Source of the DNA: Streptomyces sp. ADI96-02
GTDB taxonomy: Bacteria; Actinomycetota; Actinomycetes; Streptomycetales; Streptomycetaceae
DNA: 64,000 nt
Reading direction: 5' to 3'
Assembly (NCBI RefSeq): GCF_003846185.1
Contig: NZ_ML123034.1
Location: forward strand, 6,609,799 to 6,673,798
This document shows, one piece after another, positions 49,807 through 58,216 of this stretch. Every line of letters starts with the position of its first letter. Position 1 is the stretch's first letter. The notes under the pieces were generated by a model. The model ran no database searches. It was given only the letters and a program-made list of their open reading frames with translations, and had not been told where the DNA came from. The translations under genes were made by a program, and so were the position numbers.

Positions 49807-52549
49807 AGTCTCCCCGCCCGGCCCGGCCGTCGGTCCACAGGCGCGGGCCGCCGTGGTCGCGCAGGCGGCGGAAGAAGGAGAGGACGCCCGCGCCGCCCGT
49901 CGCCCACCCCGGCCCCGACGCCGACAGCGTGTTGTCCGGGATCAACGGCCGTCGCCGGGTGCCGCCGCTGCGGGCGAGGATCAGCCCCGCCACGTCCTCG
50001 GCTCCCCGCAGCAGAAGACCGTCACCGGTGGCCGCCGCCGCGTCGACGAGGAGTTCTCCCACGCCCGCCAGCCCGCAGCACTGCGAGACGGGGCTCATCC
50101 TCGGCGCGAGATCGCGGCACGTCCGCGCACAGCGCACCCCGAGGTCCGTCATCCGCCCGTCCCCCTCGTGCCCGCCCGCCTCGATCAGCACGGTCCCGAC
50201 GCCCGCCAGCCCCCGGCACCAGGAGCCGTAACGCCGATGGGCCTCCGGGCGCGACGCCAGCTCCAGCAACCTCGGCGTGTGCGAGACGAGTACGGCCAGC
50301 CCCCGCCGGGCGGCGTTACCGGCGGACGGGCCACCGGTGAAGCGGTGGTAGGCGTGCAGGAAGTGCACGACGCCCGCGAGGCCGTGCGCGAAGCCGAACG
50401 TGAAGGCCGCCTCCGAGGCGGCGGCCGACTGCTGCGGCTCCGCGCGCTCCCGCCCGCTCTCCGCCGCGAGCAGCGAACCGACGCACTCGCGCGCCGCGGC
50501 CAGTCGCGCGTCCCCCTCCTCGACCCGCCCGGCCGCGTACGCGCGCCGGGCCAGCGCCAACAGCCCCGTCCCGGCCCCCGCCGCCCCGCCTATCTGGTCG
50601 CCGGTGTCGTCGTACGGGCGCAGGTGCGCCGCCGGGACGGACGCCGCGGGTGTCCCGGTGAGCGCGGCGGCGGAGTCGAGGAAGAGATCGACGCCGGTAC
50701 GCCCGACGTGCAGTGCGGCGGACAGTCGCGGCAGGGCGGGGTGGCCGGCGGTCCGCCGGGCGAGGGCGGCCACGGCCTCGGACACACCCGGCCGGTCCGT
50801 GTGGTGCAGCAGCTCCAGACCCACGCCGGCCGCACCGTCGTACAGCGTCAGCCCGAAGCCGGGCCGATCGTGCGGGGACCGCGGACGTACGGGCAGGTCG
50901 GCGGCCCGGGCCGCGCAGCTCGCGGCGGTGTGCCCGATCAGCTCGTCCAGCAGGGCGCGGCCGACCCTGGGCGGGGACGGGAGCCTGCGCCCGGCGGCAG
51001 CGGGCAGCCTCGCGCGATCGCGCCACCGCCGGGCGCAGGCGGCGCGCCGTTCGGGTCGGAGGTCCAGGAGCCCGGCGACCAGTTCCCGCGTCGGCCGGTG
51101 CGCGGAGCCCGGCAGCACCGCGGTCAGGCAGGCGAGGGTGCGGTCGCGGTTGACGGCCGCGACCGCGTCGACGACCACCGGCTCCATACCGGTGAGCGCG
51201 AAGTGCAGGGTCGCGCCCAACGCGTACAGGTCGTCGGAGGGATCGGGACGGCGGCCGGCACGGTACACCGGAAGCGAATAGCCCGGCGTCGCGCCCACCG
51301 GCCGGTCGCCGTGCAGGGCGCTGACACCGAAGTCCACCAGGTGCGCGACTCCGTCCGCGTCGAGCACGATGTTCGACGGCTTGAGGTCGCCCACCACGAC
51401 GCCGCGGGCGTGCACACCATCGAGCAGGGTGATCAGACGGTCCGCCAGAGCGGTGACCCCGCGGCGGCTCGCGGTCCCGCCGCCCGGGGCCGGACCCGCG
51501 GGCGGGCCGGGGGCGTCGGCCTCGTACGGTCCTCGGCCCAGTACGTCCCGGCACAGGTCGCCGGGTCCGCAGTCGGTGATGACCAGGAACTCGTCGTCCC
51601 CGTGCCGGAGGTGGTCGCGGAGCCGGGGGACGCCGTCCAGACCGGAGAGGGCGTCCAGGACGGCGTGCTCGTGGCGCAGGCGACCGCGCGCGTCGAGACC
51701 GTCGGCGTCCTCCCCGGTGTAGGCCCTGGCCTGTTTGACGATCACCTGCTCGCCGGTCACACCGTCCACGGCGCGGTAGACGTCACCGTGCGGAGAACGG
51801 GCGATGCCCGAGGTGATCCGGTAGCGCCCGCCGATCAGTCGGGCCGGGCGGTCGCCGGGCGGCGCGGGCGGGCGGAACGGGTCGGCGGCCCACGGCGGCG
51901 GGCGGAACCGCGTACCCGCCCGCCCGGGGAAGCGCGCTCCGCCGGGGCCGGTCATGACGAGTGCGGCGTCGTCGGAGCCCGCCGCCCGGAACGGGCCGTA
52001 GCGGTACGAGACGGGGGAGTCGGGCCGGATCCGCCGGTCGCTGAGGACCCGGGGACCGGGCCGGCCGGCCAGCAGGCGCGCGAGTTCGCCGCCGAGCGCC
52101 GTCACGTCGTCCGGGCGCGGATAGACGGTGACCGCCTTCCCGACGAGCGCGGGATCGCGCACGCCGCTGTTCATCGCCCGCAACACCTCCGCCCCACGGG
52201 CGAACTTGGCGCTGCACGCGTAGCGCAGCAGCACCGGAACGACCAGGTCCACGACCTGTGACAGGTCGTCGGCCCGCGCCGACACATGCAACTTCCAGCC
52301 GTGCTGAGGGAGTTCGTTCGTGAGTCCGGCGGCGAACAGGCAGAGCCACGGACCGTCGGCGACGACGCGCCGCTCGCGGCCCGCGAGCAGCGACGTCAGG
52401 CGGTCCTCCAGGGCGCGACCGCCGTCGGGCCCCTCGCATCCGGCGTCCGGGCTCCCGGGCCCCAGGGAGGGGGACGGGCCCGCGCGGTACGCCGCTGAAA
52501 CGCGCGCCTCGGGACCGTCCGCGTCGGCCGGGGCCGTACCGGCCGACAC
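49805..52549 (-). CDS. lanL: Class IV-like lanthipeptide synthetase (lyase-kinase-cyclase)
   Basis: A 914-residue three-domain enzyme. An N-terminal phosphoSer/Thr lyase (about 30-215, with GWKLHVSARADDL and YRYGPF), a central kinase (about 238-480, VIVKQ lysine, VGDLKPSNIV and DFG near 405) and a C-terminal LanC-like cyclase (about 560-914). The cyclase keeps zinc-ligand cysteines: YGSWCRGLAG near 775 and QCCGLAG near 822. CCG is found instead of the common CHG, as in broad-specificity LanC domains with three cysteine ligands. Class III enzymes lack these ligands, so this is nearer class IV. It would phosphorylate and eliminate Ser/Thr in the precursor, then form lanthionines. GTG 52549 follows AGAGGAGG, 13 bases after the precursor gene. 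Confidence 0.92.
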   Translation of the reverse strand: MSAGTAPADADGPEARVSAAYRAGPSPSLGPGSPDAGCEGPDGGRALEDRLTSLLAGRERRVVADGPWLCLFAAGLTNELPQHGWKLHVSARADDLSQVVDLVVPVLLRYACSAKFARGAEVLRAMNSGVRDPALVGKAVTVYPRPDDVTALGGELARLLAGRPGPRVLSDRRIRPDSPVSYRYGPFRAAGSDDAALVMTGPGGARFPGRAGTRFRPPPWAADPFRPPAPPGDRPARLIGGRYRITSGIARSPHGDVYRAVDGVTGEQVIVKQARAYTGEDADGLDARGRLRHEHAVLDALSGLDGVPRLRDHLRHGDDEFLVITDCGPGDLCRDVLGRGPYEADAPGPPAGPAPGGGTASRRGVTALADRLITLLDGVHARGVVVGDLKPSNIVLDADGVAHLVDFGVSALHGDRPVGATPGYSLPVYRAGRRPDPSDDLYALGATLHFALTGMEPVVVDAVAAVNRDRTLACLTAVLPGSAHRPTRELVAGLLDLRPERRAACARRWRDRARLPAAAGRRLPSPPRVGRALLDELIGHTAASCAARAADLPVRPRSPHDRPGFGLTLYDGAAGVGLELLHHTDRPGVSEAVAALARRTAGHPALPRLSAALHVGRTGVDLFLDSAAALTGTPAASVPAAHLRPYDDTGDQIGGAAGAGTGLLALARRAYAAGRVEEGDARLAAARECVGSLLAAESGRERAEPQQSAAASEAAFTFGFAHGLAGVVHFLHAYHRFTGGPSAGNAARRGLAVLVSHTPRLLELASRPEAHRRYGSWCRGLAGVGTVLIEAGGHEGDGRMTDLGVRCARTCRDLAPRMSPVSQCCGLAGVGELLVDAAAATGDGLLLRGAEDVAGLILARSGGTRRRPLIPDNTLSASGPGWATGGAGVLSFFRRLRDHGGPRLWTDGRAGRGD

Positions 52550-52562
52550 GGCGCGGCCTCCT

Positions 52563-52724
52563 CTAGTCGCAGCCGAAGCGGGTCGTCGCCGTCGGGAAGG
52601 GGTCGGGCAGACACGCCTCGACACGGCGGCTCGGGTCCGCCTGGTCCTCGAAGGCGATGTCTTCTTCCTCCACGGCCACGTCGAGTGGTCCGGCGTCGCG
52701 GATCTGCAGTACCAAGGGGCTCAT
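52563..52724 (-). CDS. lanA: Lanthipeptide precursor peptide
   Basis: A 53-residue peptide directly upstream of the synthetase. The leader starts MSPLVLQIRD, close to the LxLQ helix motif that class III/IV synthetases bind, and is acidic (VEEEDIAFEDQAD). The likely core begins around residue 32-38 and contains Ser32, Cys38, Thr45, Thr47, Thr48 and Cys52, ending RFGCD. Two thioether rings are possible: Ser32 to Cys38 and one of Thr45/47/48 to Cys52. The ATG has AAAAGGA 5 bases upstream. No transporter or leader protease is adjacent. The assignment follows from position and leader form; homology was not searched. Confidence 0.82.
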   Translation of the reverse strand: MSPLVLQIRDAGPLDVAVEEEDIAFEDQADPSRRVEACLPDPFPTATTRFGCD

Positions 52725-53043
52725 GGCGGTCCTTTTCTGTGCGGAGAAGGAGGTGAACGGTCCATGGTGCCGGGCGGTCGTGCGTGCTCCGGTCAGTCTC
52801 GCGAACGAGGGCCGCGCGGGCAAGAGGCGCGAACGGCCCCGTCGGACGGCCTCCGTCGCCCCGCCCGCTGGGCAAGTCGGCTTGTTCTCCCGCACGGCTG
52901 CCTCACCACCCACTGTTCGCCGTCGGGCAGTCCTGATTGGCTTCGGACGCCGGGCGGCGACCGTCGGGCTCGGACCACCGGCGCCTCCTGCATCGCCCCG
53001 CCCCCGACCCCGGGATTCCATCGACTTGAGGAAGAGGTCCTTC
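52725..53043. other. Divergent intergenic region upstream of lanA
   Basis: This 319-base region contains the promoters of the leftward lanthipeptide genes and the rightward secreted protein. A 14-codon frame (52765-52721) overlaps the lanA start as ATGA, but it has no ribosome site. No other gene, transporter fragment or repeat was found. Confidence 0.5.
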
Positions 53044-53796
53044 ATGCACGTCACACGCCGTCTCACCGCGATGGCCGCCGCTGCCGCCGCGATCACGCTC
53101 GCTCTCGTAACCCCCGCCGCAGCCGCCCCGGCTCCCGCTCCCGCCGCCCCGGCTCCCGCTCCCGCCGCCCCGGCTCCCGCTCCCGCCGCCCCGGCGGCGA
53201 CCGCGTCCGCGGTGGGCCCGGTGCAGCTCCCCATCGGCGGGCTGGGCAGCGGCCCGTACAACGTCGCCGTGCAGTCGGCCGTCGGCACCGCGAGGGACAA
53301 CGCCGTGGCCAGAGGCTTCGATCCCGCCCGGTGCACCCTGGTCAAGGGCCCGACGATCGTCAACCAACTCCCCAACGGATACGTGCAGGTCGCCGTCGAA
53401 TACCTCTGCGCGGGCGATCCCTACGCGTCGGGTCCGACGTTCGTCCTGAACCGGTATCACAAGAGCTCCGACACGCAGAGCAACAGCTGGTACGCGCCCG
53501 CCGGATACCAGTTGCAGGGGCCGCTGGGCTCGCTCTACACGTACGCGGCGCCCGACACCACCCCGCTGTACCTCTGCCAGGTCAGGGGCGACCACTTCAC
53601 CAGCACGGACGTCAACTGCGAGGGCCAGCAGTACGTGACCCGACTCGGCTGGCTGTACACCAGCCCGCCGGCAGGCGTGGGCACGGTCCAGCTGCTCCGC
53701 TGCCTGCGCAACGAGAACCGGCAGATCTTCGACTCCATCCAGCCCAACTGCGAAGGGCAGATCCACGGAGGCGTCCTCGGATACACCCTGGCCTGA
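53044..53796 (+). CDS. Secreted repeat protein with Pro/Ala spacer
   Basis: A 250-residue protein with a signal peptide (hydrophobic MAAAAAAITLALVTPAAA, cleavage near 27), then three identical 7-residue PAPAPAA repeats and a mature domain of about 195 residues with six cysteines. Its end carries two related segments, GDHFTSTDVNCEGQ and RQIFDSIQPNCEGQ, typical of a beta-rich repeat found in actinobacterial secreted proteins. Function is unknown. The proline-rich spacer suggests a wall-spanning linker. The ATG follows GAGGAAGAGG. A perfect terminator follows the stop. Confidence 0.8.
   Translation: MHVTRRLTAMAAAAAAITLALVTPAAAAPAPAPAAPAPAPAAPAPAPAAPAATASAVGPVQLPIGGLGSGPYNVAVQSAVGTARDNAVARGFDPARCTLVKGPTIVNQLPNGYVQVAVEYLCAGDPYASGPTFVLNRYHKSSDTQSNSWYAPAGYQLQGPLGSLYTYAAPDTTPLYLCQVRGDHFTSTDVNCEGQQYVTRLGWLYTSPPAGVGTVQLLRCLRNENRQIFDSIQPNCEGQIHGGVLGYTLA
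53131..53193 (+). repeat. Three identical 21-bp tandem repeats
   Basis: Three exact 21-base units start at 53131, 53152 and 53173 within the secreted protein gene and encode the PAPAPAA spacer. Slippage could change the copy number and spacer length in related strains. Confidence 0.9.
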
Positions 53797-53808
53797 CCCC
53801 TGTGGCGA

Positions 53809-53830
53809 CCACCTCTGCCGGCAGAGGTGG
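53809..53830 (+). terminator. Perfect 22-base palindromic terminator
   Basis: CCACCTCTGCC followed directly by its complement forms an 11-bp palindrome (effective loop 4) 13 bases after the secreted protein's stop codon. Confidence 0.8.
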
Positions 53831-54384
53831 CCGCCCGGCGCGGCAGCCCGCCGTCGGGCGCCTCTGCGCAGGTGGCCGGACGTGAGCAAGTGCGCAGCCA
53901 TTGCTCAGATATGACGCGCGATCAGTGGGGAGCAGCGGTCGGCCATCGACGCGGAGGTGAGCGTCGGTCCTGCCTGCACACCGTCGCTGACCTGCGGAAA
54001 CGGAGTTCCGTCCGTCCGCTCCGACCGTGTTTCAGCCGATCGACACGAAACACCACGAGAACCTTCACGACTGTCACGTCCGGTCGAACGCGCGTAGATT
54101 TCCAGGCGATCCCAGACAGATCTCTCCCTTCTTTGACCAGCCTGCGGACGACGACGATGTCGCCGCTCCGGCGGCCGGTGTCCCATCGGCCGACATGTCC
54201 CACGTCGAAAACGGATTGTCAGCCACATGCCCCGTCACGCCTTATCCCTCAGCCCCGCGTCCGCTTTCCGCGCCGCCGCCGGCGCCCCGCTGCCGCCGGG
54301 CGCGACCACGAGTCCGACCCGGGGTTCGTCGAGGTCGGGCGTCCGCGTCCTTCCCGAACGGGAACCGGGCAGGGGCGGTGCCAC
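53831..54384. promoter_or_regulatory. 554-base upstream region with TGAGCAA-N11-TTGCTCA operator-like repeat
   Basis: A perfect inverted repeat TGAGCAA-N11-TTGCTCA lies at 53883-53907 and looks like a regulator site. The rest of the region, up to the kinase-like gene, is relatively AT-rich around 54020-54200 and contains no convincing ORF or RNA gene. Confidence 0.45.
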
Positions 54385-55080
54385 GTGATCGTCTCGCTGG
54401 TGGGCTCGGACGGGGCCGGCAAGTCGACGGTCTCCCGGATCGCCGCCGAGCGGATGTCCGCCGCCGGCGCGGGGATCGAGCGGGTGGACCGATGGGACAT
54501 CATCGGCAGCCCCGCCTACCCCGCCACCCGGTTCCTGGGATCCGATGTACGCGACACCCGGCTGTGTGTCGCGGAGATGCCGAACACGTCCCGCTTCCTC
54601 TTCCTGATGTGGTCCATGTCCCACGCGCTTCTGGGACGCGGCCCGGAGTCCGTGCGGCCCGACCGGATCACCCTGCTCGACGGATACTGGATGAAGCACG
54701 CCGCCGGAGAGATCGTCTACGGTCTGGACAGCGCCTGGGTCGAAAGCGTCGTCGCCGGCCTCCCCGTCAGTGAACAGGTGGTCTACCTGCGGCTGGATCC
54801 CAAGGACGCGTGGGAGCGGAAGGTCGGGCGCGACGTCGTCCCGTACGAGTGCGGGATGGACCCGGACTGCTCGCAGGACAGTTTCCTGACCCACCAGGGC
54901 CGCATACTCGACGTGCTCGACGGCTGGGCCGGTCAGCGCGGATGGCAGATCGTCGACGCCGCCGCGCCCCTCGACGACGTGGTCGACCAGGTGGTCTCCA
55001 CCGTCACCGCCGCCTCCGCGGTTTCCACCCGTTCCGCTGTCGCCGCCGCCTCCGCGCAGGCCGCACCGCCGCAGCGGTGA
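54385..55080 (+). CDS. Thymidylate-kinase-like P-loop protein
   Basis: A 231-residue P-loop kinase. The Walker A motif GSDGAGKST is at the N-terminus as in thymidylate kinases. A central LLDGYWMKHAAGE replaces the usual DR-Y/F substrate-binding segment, and YLRLDPKDAWERKVGRD forms the lid region. The last 30 residues are low-complexity Ala/Ser. It could phosphorylate a nucleotide or another small alcohol. The GTG at 54385 follows an AGGGGCGG-like site. It is followed after 332 gene-free bases by the FAD protein and MazG-like genes. Confidence 0.75.
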   Translation: MIVSLVGSDGAGKSTVSRIAAERMSAAGAGIERVDRWDIIGSPAYPATRFLGSDVRDTRLCVAEMPNTSRFLFLMWSMSHALLGRGPESVRPDRITLLDGYWMKHAAGEIVYGLDSAWVESVVAGLPVSEQVVYLRLDPKDAWERKVGRDVVPYECGMDPDCSQDSFLTHQGRILDVLDGWAGQRGWQIVDAAAPLDDVVDQVVSTVTAASAVSTRSAVAAASAQAAPPQR

Positions 55081-55412
55081 GCGGCCCTGGAGCGGCCTCC
55101 GGCCCGCCCGGACCGCCGGTCCCGCCGCCCGACCTTCACCGAGGCCGGTGGCGGGCCCGCCCCGGACCGCGCCCGCCTGCCGCCGACCCGGTCGCTCCCG
55201 CGGCGCTCCGCGCCCGCGCGGACTCCGGCGACCGGTGAGCCCGCACGCGGGCCGCCCGTGCGCGGGAGCGCACCGGGCCGTCTGACGACGACGCCCCAGT
55301 CCATCAGGTCCGTACGGCGGGCCGGTGGCCCCCGCCCGCGTCGCCTCGCACACCGCGCTCGCCGAGGCACGCCCGCGCAGCCTTCACCCCTCTCACCAAG
55401 GAGACCCACCCC
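55081..55412. other. Gap between kinase-like and FAD-protein genes
   Basis: This 332-base GC-rich gap holds a partial inverted repeat near 55238-55265 (CCCGCACG with CGTGCGCGGG) that could end the kinase transcript, and the ribosome site of the next gene. I see no gene. Confidence 0.5.
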
Positions 55413-57635
55413 ATGAGTTCGACGCGTCTCGCCATCGTCGGCGGCGGCCCCAGCTGCACCTACGTGATGGACCGCCTCGCCGCGGCGGCGACGGCGGCGG
55501 CCGGGCCGCTCTCGCTCGACGTCCATGTCTTCGACCGGGCAGGGCTGTTCGGGGCGGGGCAGGTCCACAGCCCCGAACAGCCCGTCACCAGCGTCCTCAA
55601 CCGCATCGCCGGACAGGTTGCGTTCGCGGCCGACGAGAGCGTCGTCGACGCCGGGCCGCTGCTGCCGCGCGAGGACCGGCCGACCCTGCACGCCTGGTGC
55701 CGCGCCCGGTACGAGGAGACCGGCGACCCCGTCTTCGACCTCGCGGCCGAGGACTCGCCGAAGCGCTACGTCCACGGCCTGGCGCTCGCCGACCGGTTCC
55801 GCAGATACGCCGCCATCCTGGGAGACGTGGCGGGTGTGCGGGTCCACCTGCATGAGCGGGAGGTGACGGACCTGGAGGAACTGCCGGACGGCAGACTCGG
55901 AGTCGTCGCCGGCGGTGAACGCGTCCTGGAAGCCGACGACGTGCTGCTGCTGACCGGGCACTCCTCCAACGACCCGGCCCGCTACCCGCGGCAGGCGGAA
56001 TGGCAACGCTTCGCCCGAAGCCACCGAACCGGGTTCGTCCCCTCCGTCTATCCGCTCGACAAGGCGTTCGCACCCGGCGAGGCCGGCCCCGGAACCACGG
56101 TCGGCTGCGCCGGCATGGGACTCACCGGCATCGACGTCATCCTGCACCTGACCGAAGGCAGGGGCGGGGTGTTCGTGGAGCAGCCGGACGGAACCCTGGC
56201 GTACCGGGCCTCCGGCCGGGAGCCCGATTCCGTCGTCATGTTCAGCGGCTCCGGACTGTTCACCTTCACCCGCCCGTTCAACGCCAAGGAGCGCGACACC
56301 GGAAAGCTGGAGCACCGAGGCGTCTTCCTCACCGAGGACGCGGTGCTCCGGCTGCGCCGGTCCGTGGGCCGGCCCGTCACGATCGGCGACCGTCCGCAGC
56401 GGCAACTCGACTTCCGCGCGCACGTCTTCCCCCTGGTGGTGCTGGAGATGGCCCACGTGTACCACACCACCCTGCTGGGCGGCGCGTTCGGCGACCGAAC
56501 GGCGGCGGCGGTCCGGCCCGTGTACGAGGCGTTCCTCGCGGACGGCGGCGGTGGGGCCTCCTCCGAAGCGTCCGTCCGGCGTCTCCTCGCCCCGCTGGAG
56601 GCCGAGGTGGACCGCGCGGCGGAGACCATCGACGCGATCCTGTCCGGCGGGCTCGCACTCGCCGAGGCGCGGGAACGCGACGGGGACGTGGAGGCGGCGC
56701 TGCGCCGCTTCCTGGAGGTGGTGTTCGGGCCCGAGCGGGCCGGGGCCGTCGCCGCGCTGAGCGGTGATCCTGCGGAGTTCGCGGACGCCGTCGCAGCCGC
56801 CGATTCGCCCTGGCGCCACCCGAAGAGCGTCGCCGGCCAGCGCTTCTCCTGGGAGCGCCAGATCCGTCCGATCGACCGCGACGCCTCCGCCACCCCCGCG
56901 CGGTACCGGGCGGCGATGCTGGACTTCCTCGACCTCGACCACCGCTGGGCCGTCCAGGGCAACCTGGCCAACCCGGCGAAGGCGGCGGCCGACGGCGTCT
57001 GGCGGGACCTGCGGAACGTGCTGGCGGCAGCGGTCGACTTCGGGGGAGTGAACGCGGCGTCCCACCGCGACTTCCTCGACGTGTTCATGCGCCACCTCAA
57101 CCGCTTCGTCAACGGGTCCGCGCTCCGGCCCATGGAGAAGATCCGCGCGCTGGTCCGGCACGGCATCGTCGACGTGTCGGCCGGTCCGGGGGCGGAAGTG
57201 GCGACCGACGAGGAGAGCGGACGTTTCGTGGTGCGCGGGATCACCGGAGCGGTGCTGCCCCTCGACATCCTGGTCGACGGGCGCGTCCATCCCTTCGACG
57301 CGGCGAACGACGTCCTTCCGCTCTACCCCAACCTGCTCGGGCGCGGGCTCGTCCGCACCTGGCGCAACCCCGGCGTCGGCGAACCGGACTTCGCGCCGGG
57401 CGGCCTCGACCTCACCGAGGAGTTCCACCCGGTGCGGGCCGACGGCGAGGTGGACCGGCGGATCACGGTGCTCGGCTGGCCGAGCGAGGGCGTCATGTTC
57501 TTCCAGTACGGCGCGCTGCGCCCGGACCAGAACCACCACCTGATGCGGGACATCCTGTGCTGGATGCGGGAGTTCTGGGGTGATCGGGGCCCCGCGTCCG
57601 AATCCGGCGGTTCCCTCGCCGCCGTCCGGGCGTGA
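55413..57635 (+). CDS. FAD/NAD(P)-binding protein, large
   Basis: A 740-residue protein. An N-terminal FAD-binding Rossmann motif (RLAIVGGGPSCTYVMDRL) and a second dinucleotide motif near residue 228 (TVGCAGMGLTGIDVI) match the FAD-NAD(P)-binding group (PF13454-like) related to lysine N-hydroxylases and other flavin monooxygenases. The middle and C-terminal halves are long helical insertions with YPNLLGRGLVRTW and WPSEGVMFFQYGAL near the end. Its substrate is unknown. The ATG follows AAGGAG by 9 bases. It starts a tight pair with the MazG-like gene 27 bases downstream. Confidence 0.82.
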   Translation: MSSTRLAIVGGGPSCTYVMDRLAAAATAAAGPLSLDVHVFDRAGLFGAGQVHSPEQPVTSVLNRIAGQVAFAADESVVDAGPLLPREDRPTLHAWCRARYEETGDPVFDLAAEDSPKRYVHGLALADRFRRYAAILGDVAGVRVHLHEREVTDLEELPDGRLGVVAGGERVLEADDVLLLTGHSSNDPARYPRQAEWQRFARSHRTGFVPSVYPLDKAFAPGEAGPGTTVGCAGMGLTGIDVILHLTEGRGGVFVEQPDGTLAYRASGREPDSVVMFSGSGLFTFTRPFNAKERDTGKLEHRGVFLTEDAVLRLRRSVGRPVTIGDRPQRQLDFRAHVFPLVVLEMAHVYHTTLLGGAFGDRTAAAVRPVYEAFLADGGGGASSEASVRRLLAPLEAEVDRAAETIDAILSGGLALAEARERDGDVEAALRRFLEVVFGPERAGAVAALSGDPAEFADAVAAADSPWRHPKSVAGQRFSWERQIRPIDRDASATPARYRAAMLDFLDLDHRWAVQGNLANPAKAAADGVWRDLRNVLAAAVDFGGVNAASHRDFLDVFMRHLNRFVNGSALRPMEKIRALVRHGIVDVSAGPGAEVATDEESGRFVVRGITGAVLPLDILVDGRVHPFDAANDVLPLYPNLLGRGLVRTWRNPGVGEPDFAPGGLDLTEEFHPVRADGEVDRRITVLGWPSEGVMFFQYGALRPDQNHHLMRDILCWMREFWGDRGPASESGGSLAAVRA

Positions 57636-57662
57636 CCACGTACGACATCAAGGAGAACCCGC

Positions 57663-57995
57663 ATGGAAGACACCACCTGGCCCCGCGTGGAGCGACTGCG
57701 GCACTGGCTGGACGCCAACGCCGGTCCGGAGGCGACGGGGGACGTACGGCTGTGGCGCGTCCTGAAGATCAGCGAGGAGGTCGGCGAGGTCGCCGAGGCG
57801 ATGCACGGCGCGACGGGAGCCAATCCGCGCAAGGGCGCGTCCCACACCTGGGACGACGTCCACACGGAGCTGTGCGACGTGATCGTGTCGAGCATGATCG
57901 CGCTGACCACGTGCACGCCGGACGCCGCGAGGCTGCTCGACGAACGACTCCAGCACCTGGTCGACCGCGTGATGCCGCCCCGGGCCGCCCGGTGA
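57663..57995 (+). CDS. MazG-like nucleotide pyrophosphohydrolase
   Basis: A 110-residue all-alpha NTP pyrophosphohydrolase. The metal-binding ISEEVGEVAEAM and ELCDVIVS helices are the MazG motif (EExxE and ExxD). The MazG superfamily hydrolyses NTPs or modified nucleotides to monophosphates. It follows the FAD protein by 27 bases and has AAGGAG upstream, so the two are one operon. Its presence suggests nucleotide chemistry or house-cleaning of a modified nucleotide. Confidence 0.85.
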   Translation: MEDTTWPRVERLRHWLDANAGPEATGDVRLWRVLKISEEVGEVAEAMHGATGANPRKGASHTWDDVHTELCDVIVSSMIALTTCTPDAARLLDERLQHLVDRVMPPRAAR

Positions 57996-58017
57996 CCGAA
58001 CGCTGACGGCTCGCGCG

Positions 58018-58053
58018 GGCCGGTCGGTGCGTCCGCCGCACGCCCGACCGGCC
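58018..58053 (+). terminator. Terminator after MazG-like gene
   Basis: GGCCGGTCGG (58018-58027) pairs with CCGACCGGCC (58044-58053), and the loop has an inner TGCG/CGCA pairing. It begins 23 bases after the stop codon. Confidence 0.7.
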
Positions 58054-58123
58054 CCGCGACCTCCTCCCGGCCGCCCCGGGCGGGCCGTCGCCCCTGCCCG
58101 GACGGCAACTGATCGATCGCATG

Positions 58124-58174
58124 ATGAAGTTTTTCATTCCGCAGGGTTGTCTTCATCTTGGTGAACCTCTTCAC
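58124..58174. promoter_or_regulatory. Two TGAA-N4-TTCA operator-like repeats
   Basis: ATGAA-N4-TTCAT (58124-58137) and GTGAA-N4-TTCAC (58161-58174) share the TGAA-N4-TTCA core and lie 37 bases centre to centre, upstream of the XRE-cupin gene. Two sites of this form suit cooperative binding of the XRE regulator to its own promoter. Confidence 0.55.
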
Positions 58175-58216
58175 TGTGACGTACCCCGGACGTCAACCTC
58201 TGAGGCGGAACGCACC

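Noticed and set aside
52721..52765. A 14-codon ORF whose stop overlaps the lanA start codon
   Set aside because: It has no ribosome site and lanA has a good one of its own (AAAAGGA), so the overlap is probably chance.
53131..53193. Three exact 21-bp repeats considered as a CRISPR-like array
   Set aside because: The copies are contiguous without spacers and in frame, encoding a PAPAPAA linker in a secreted protein.
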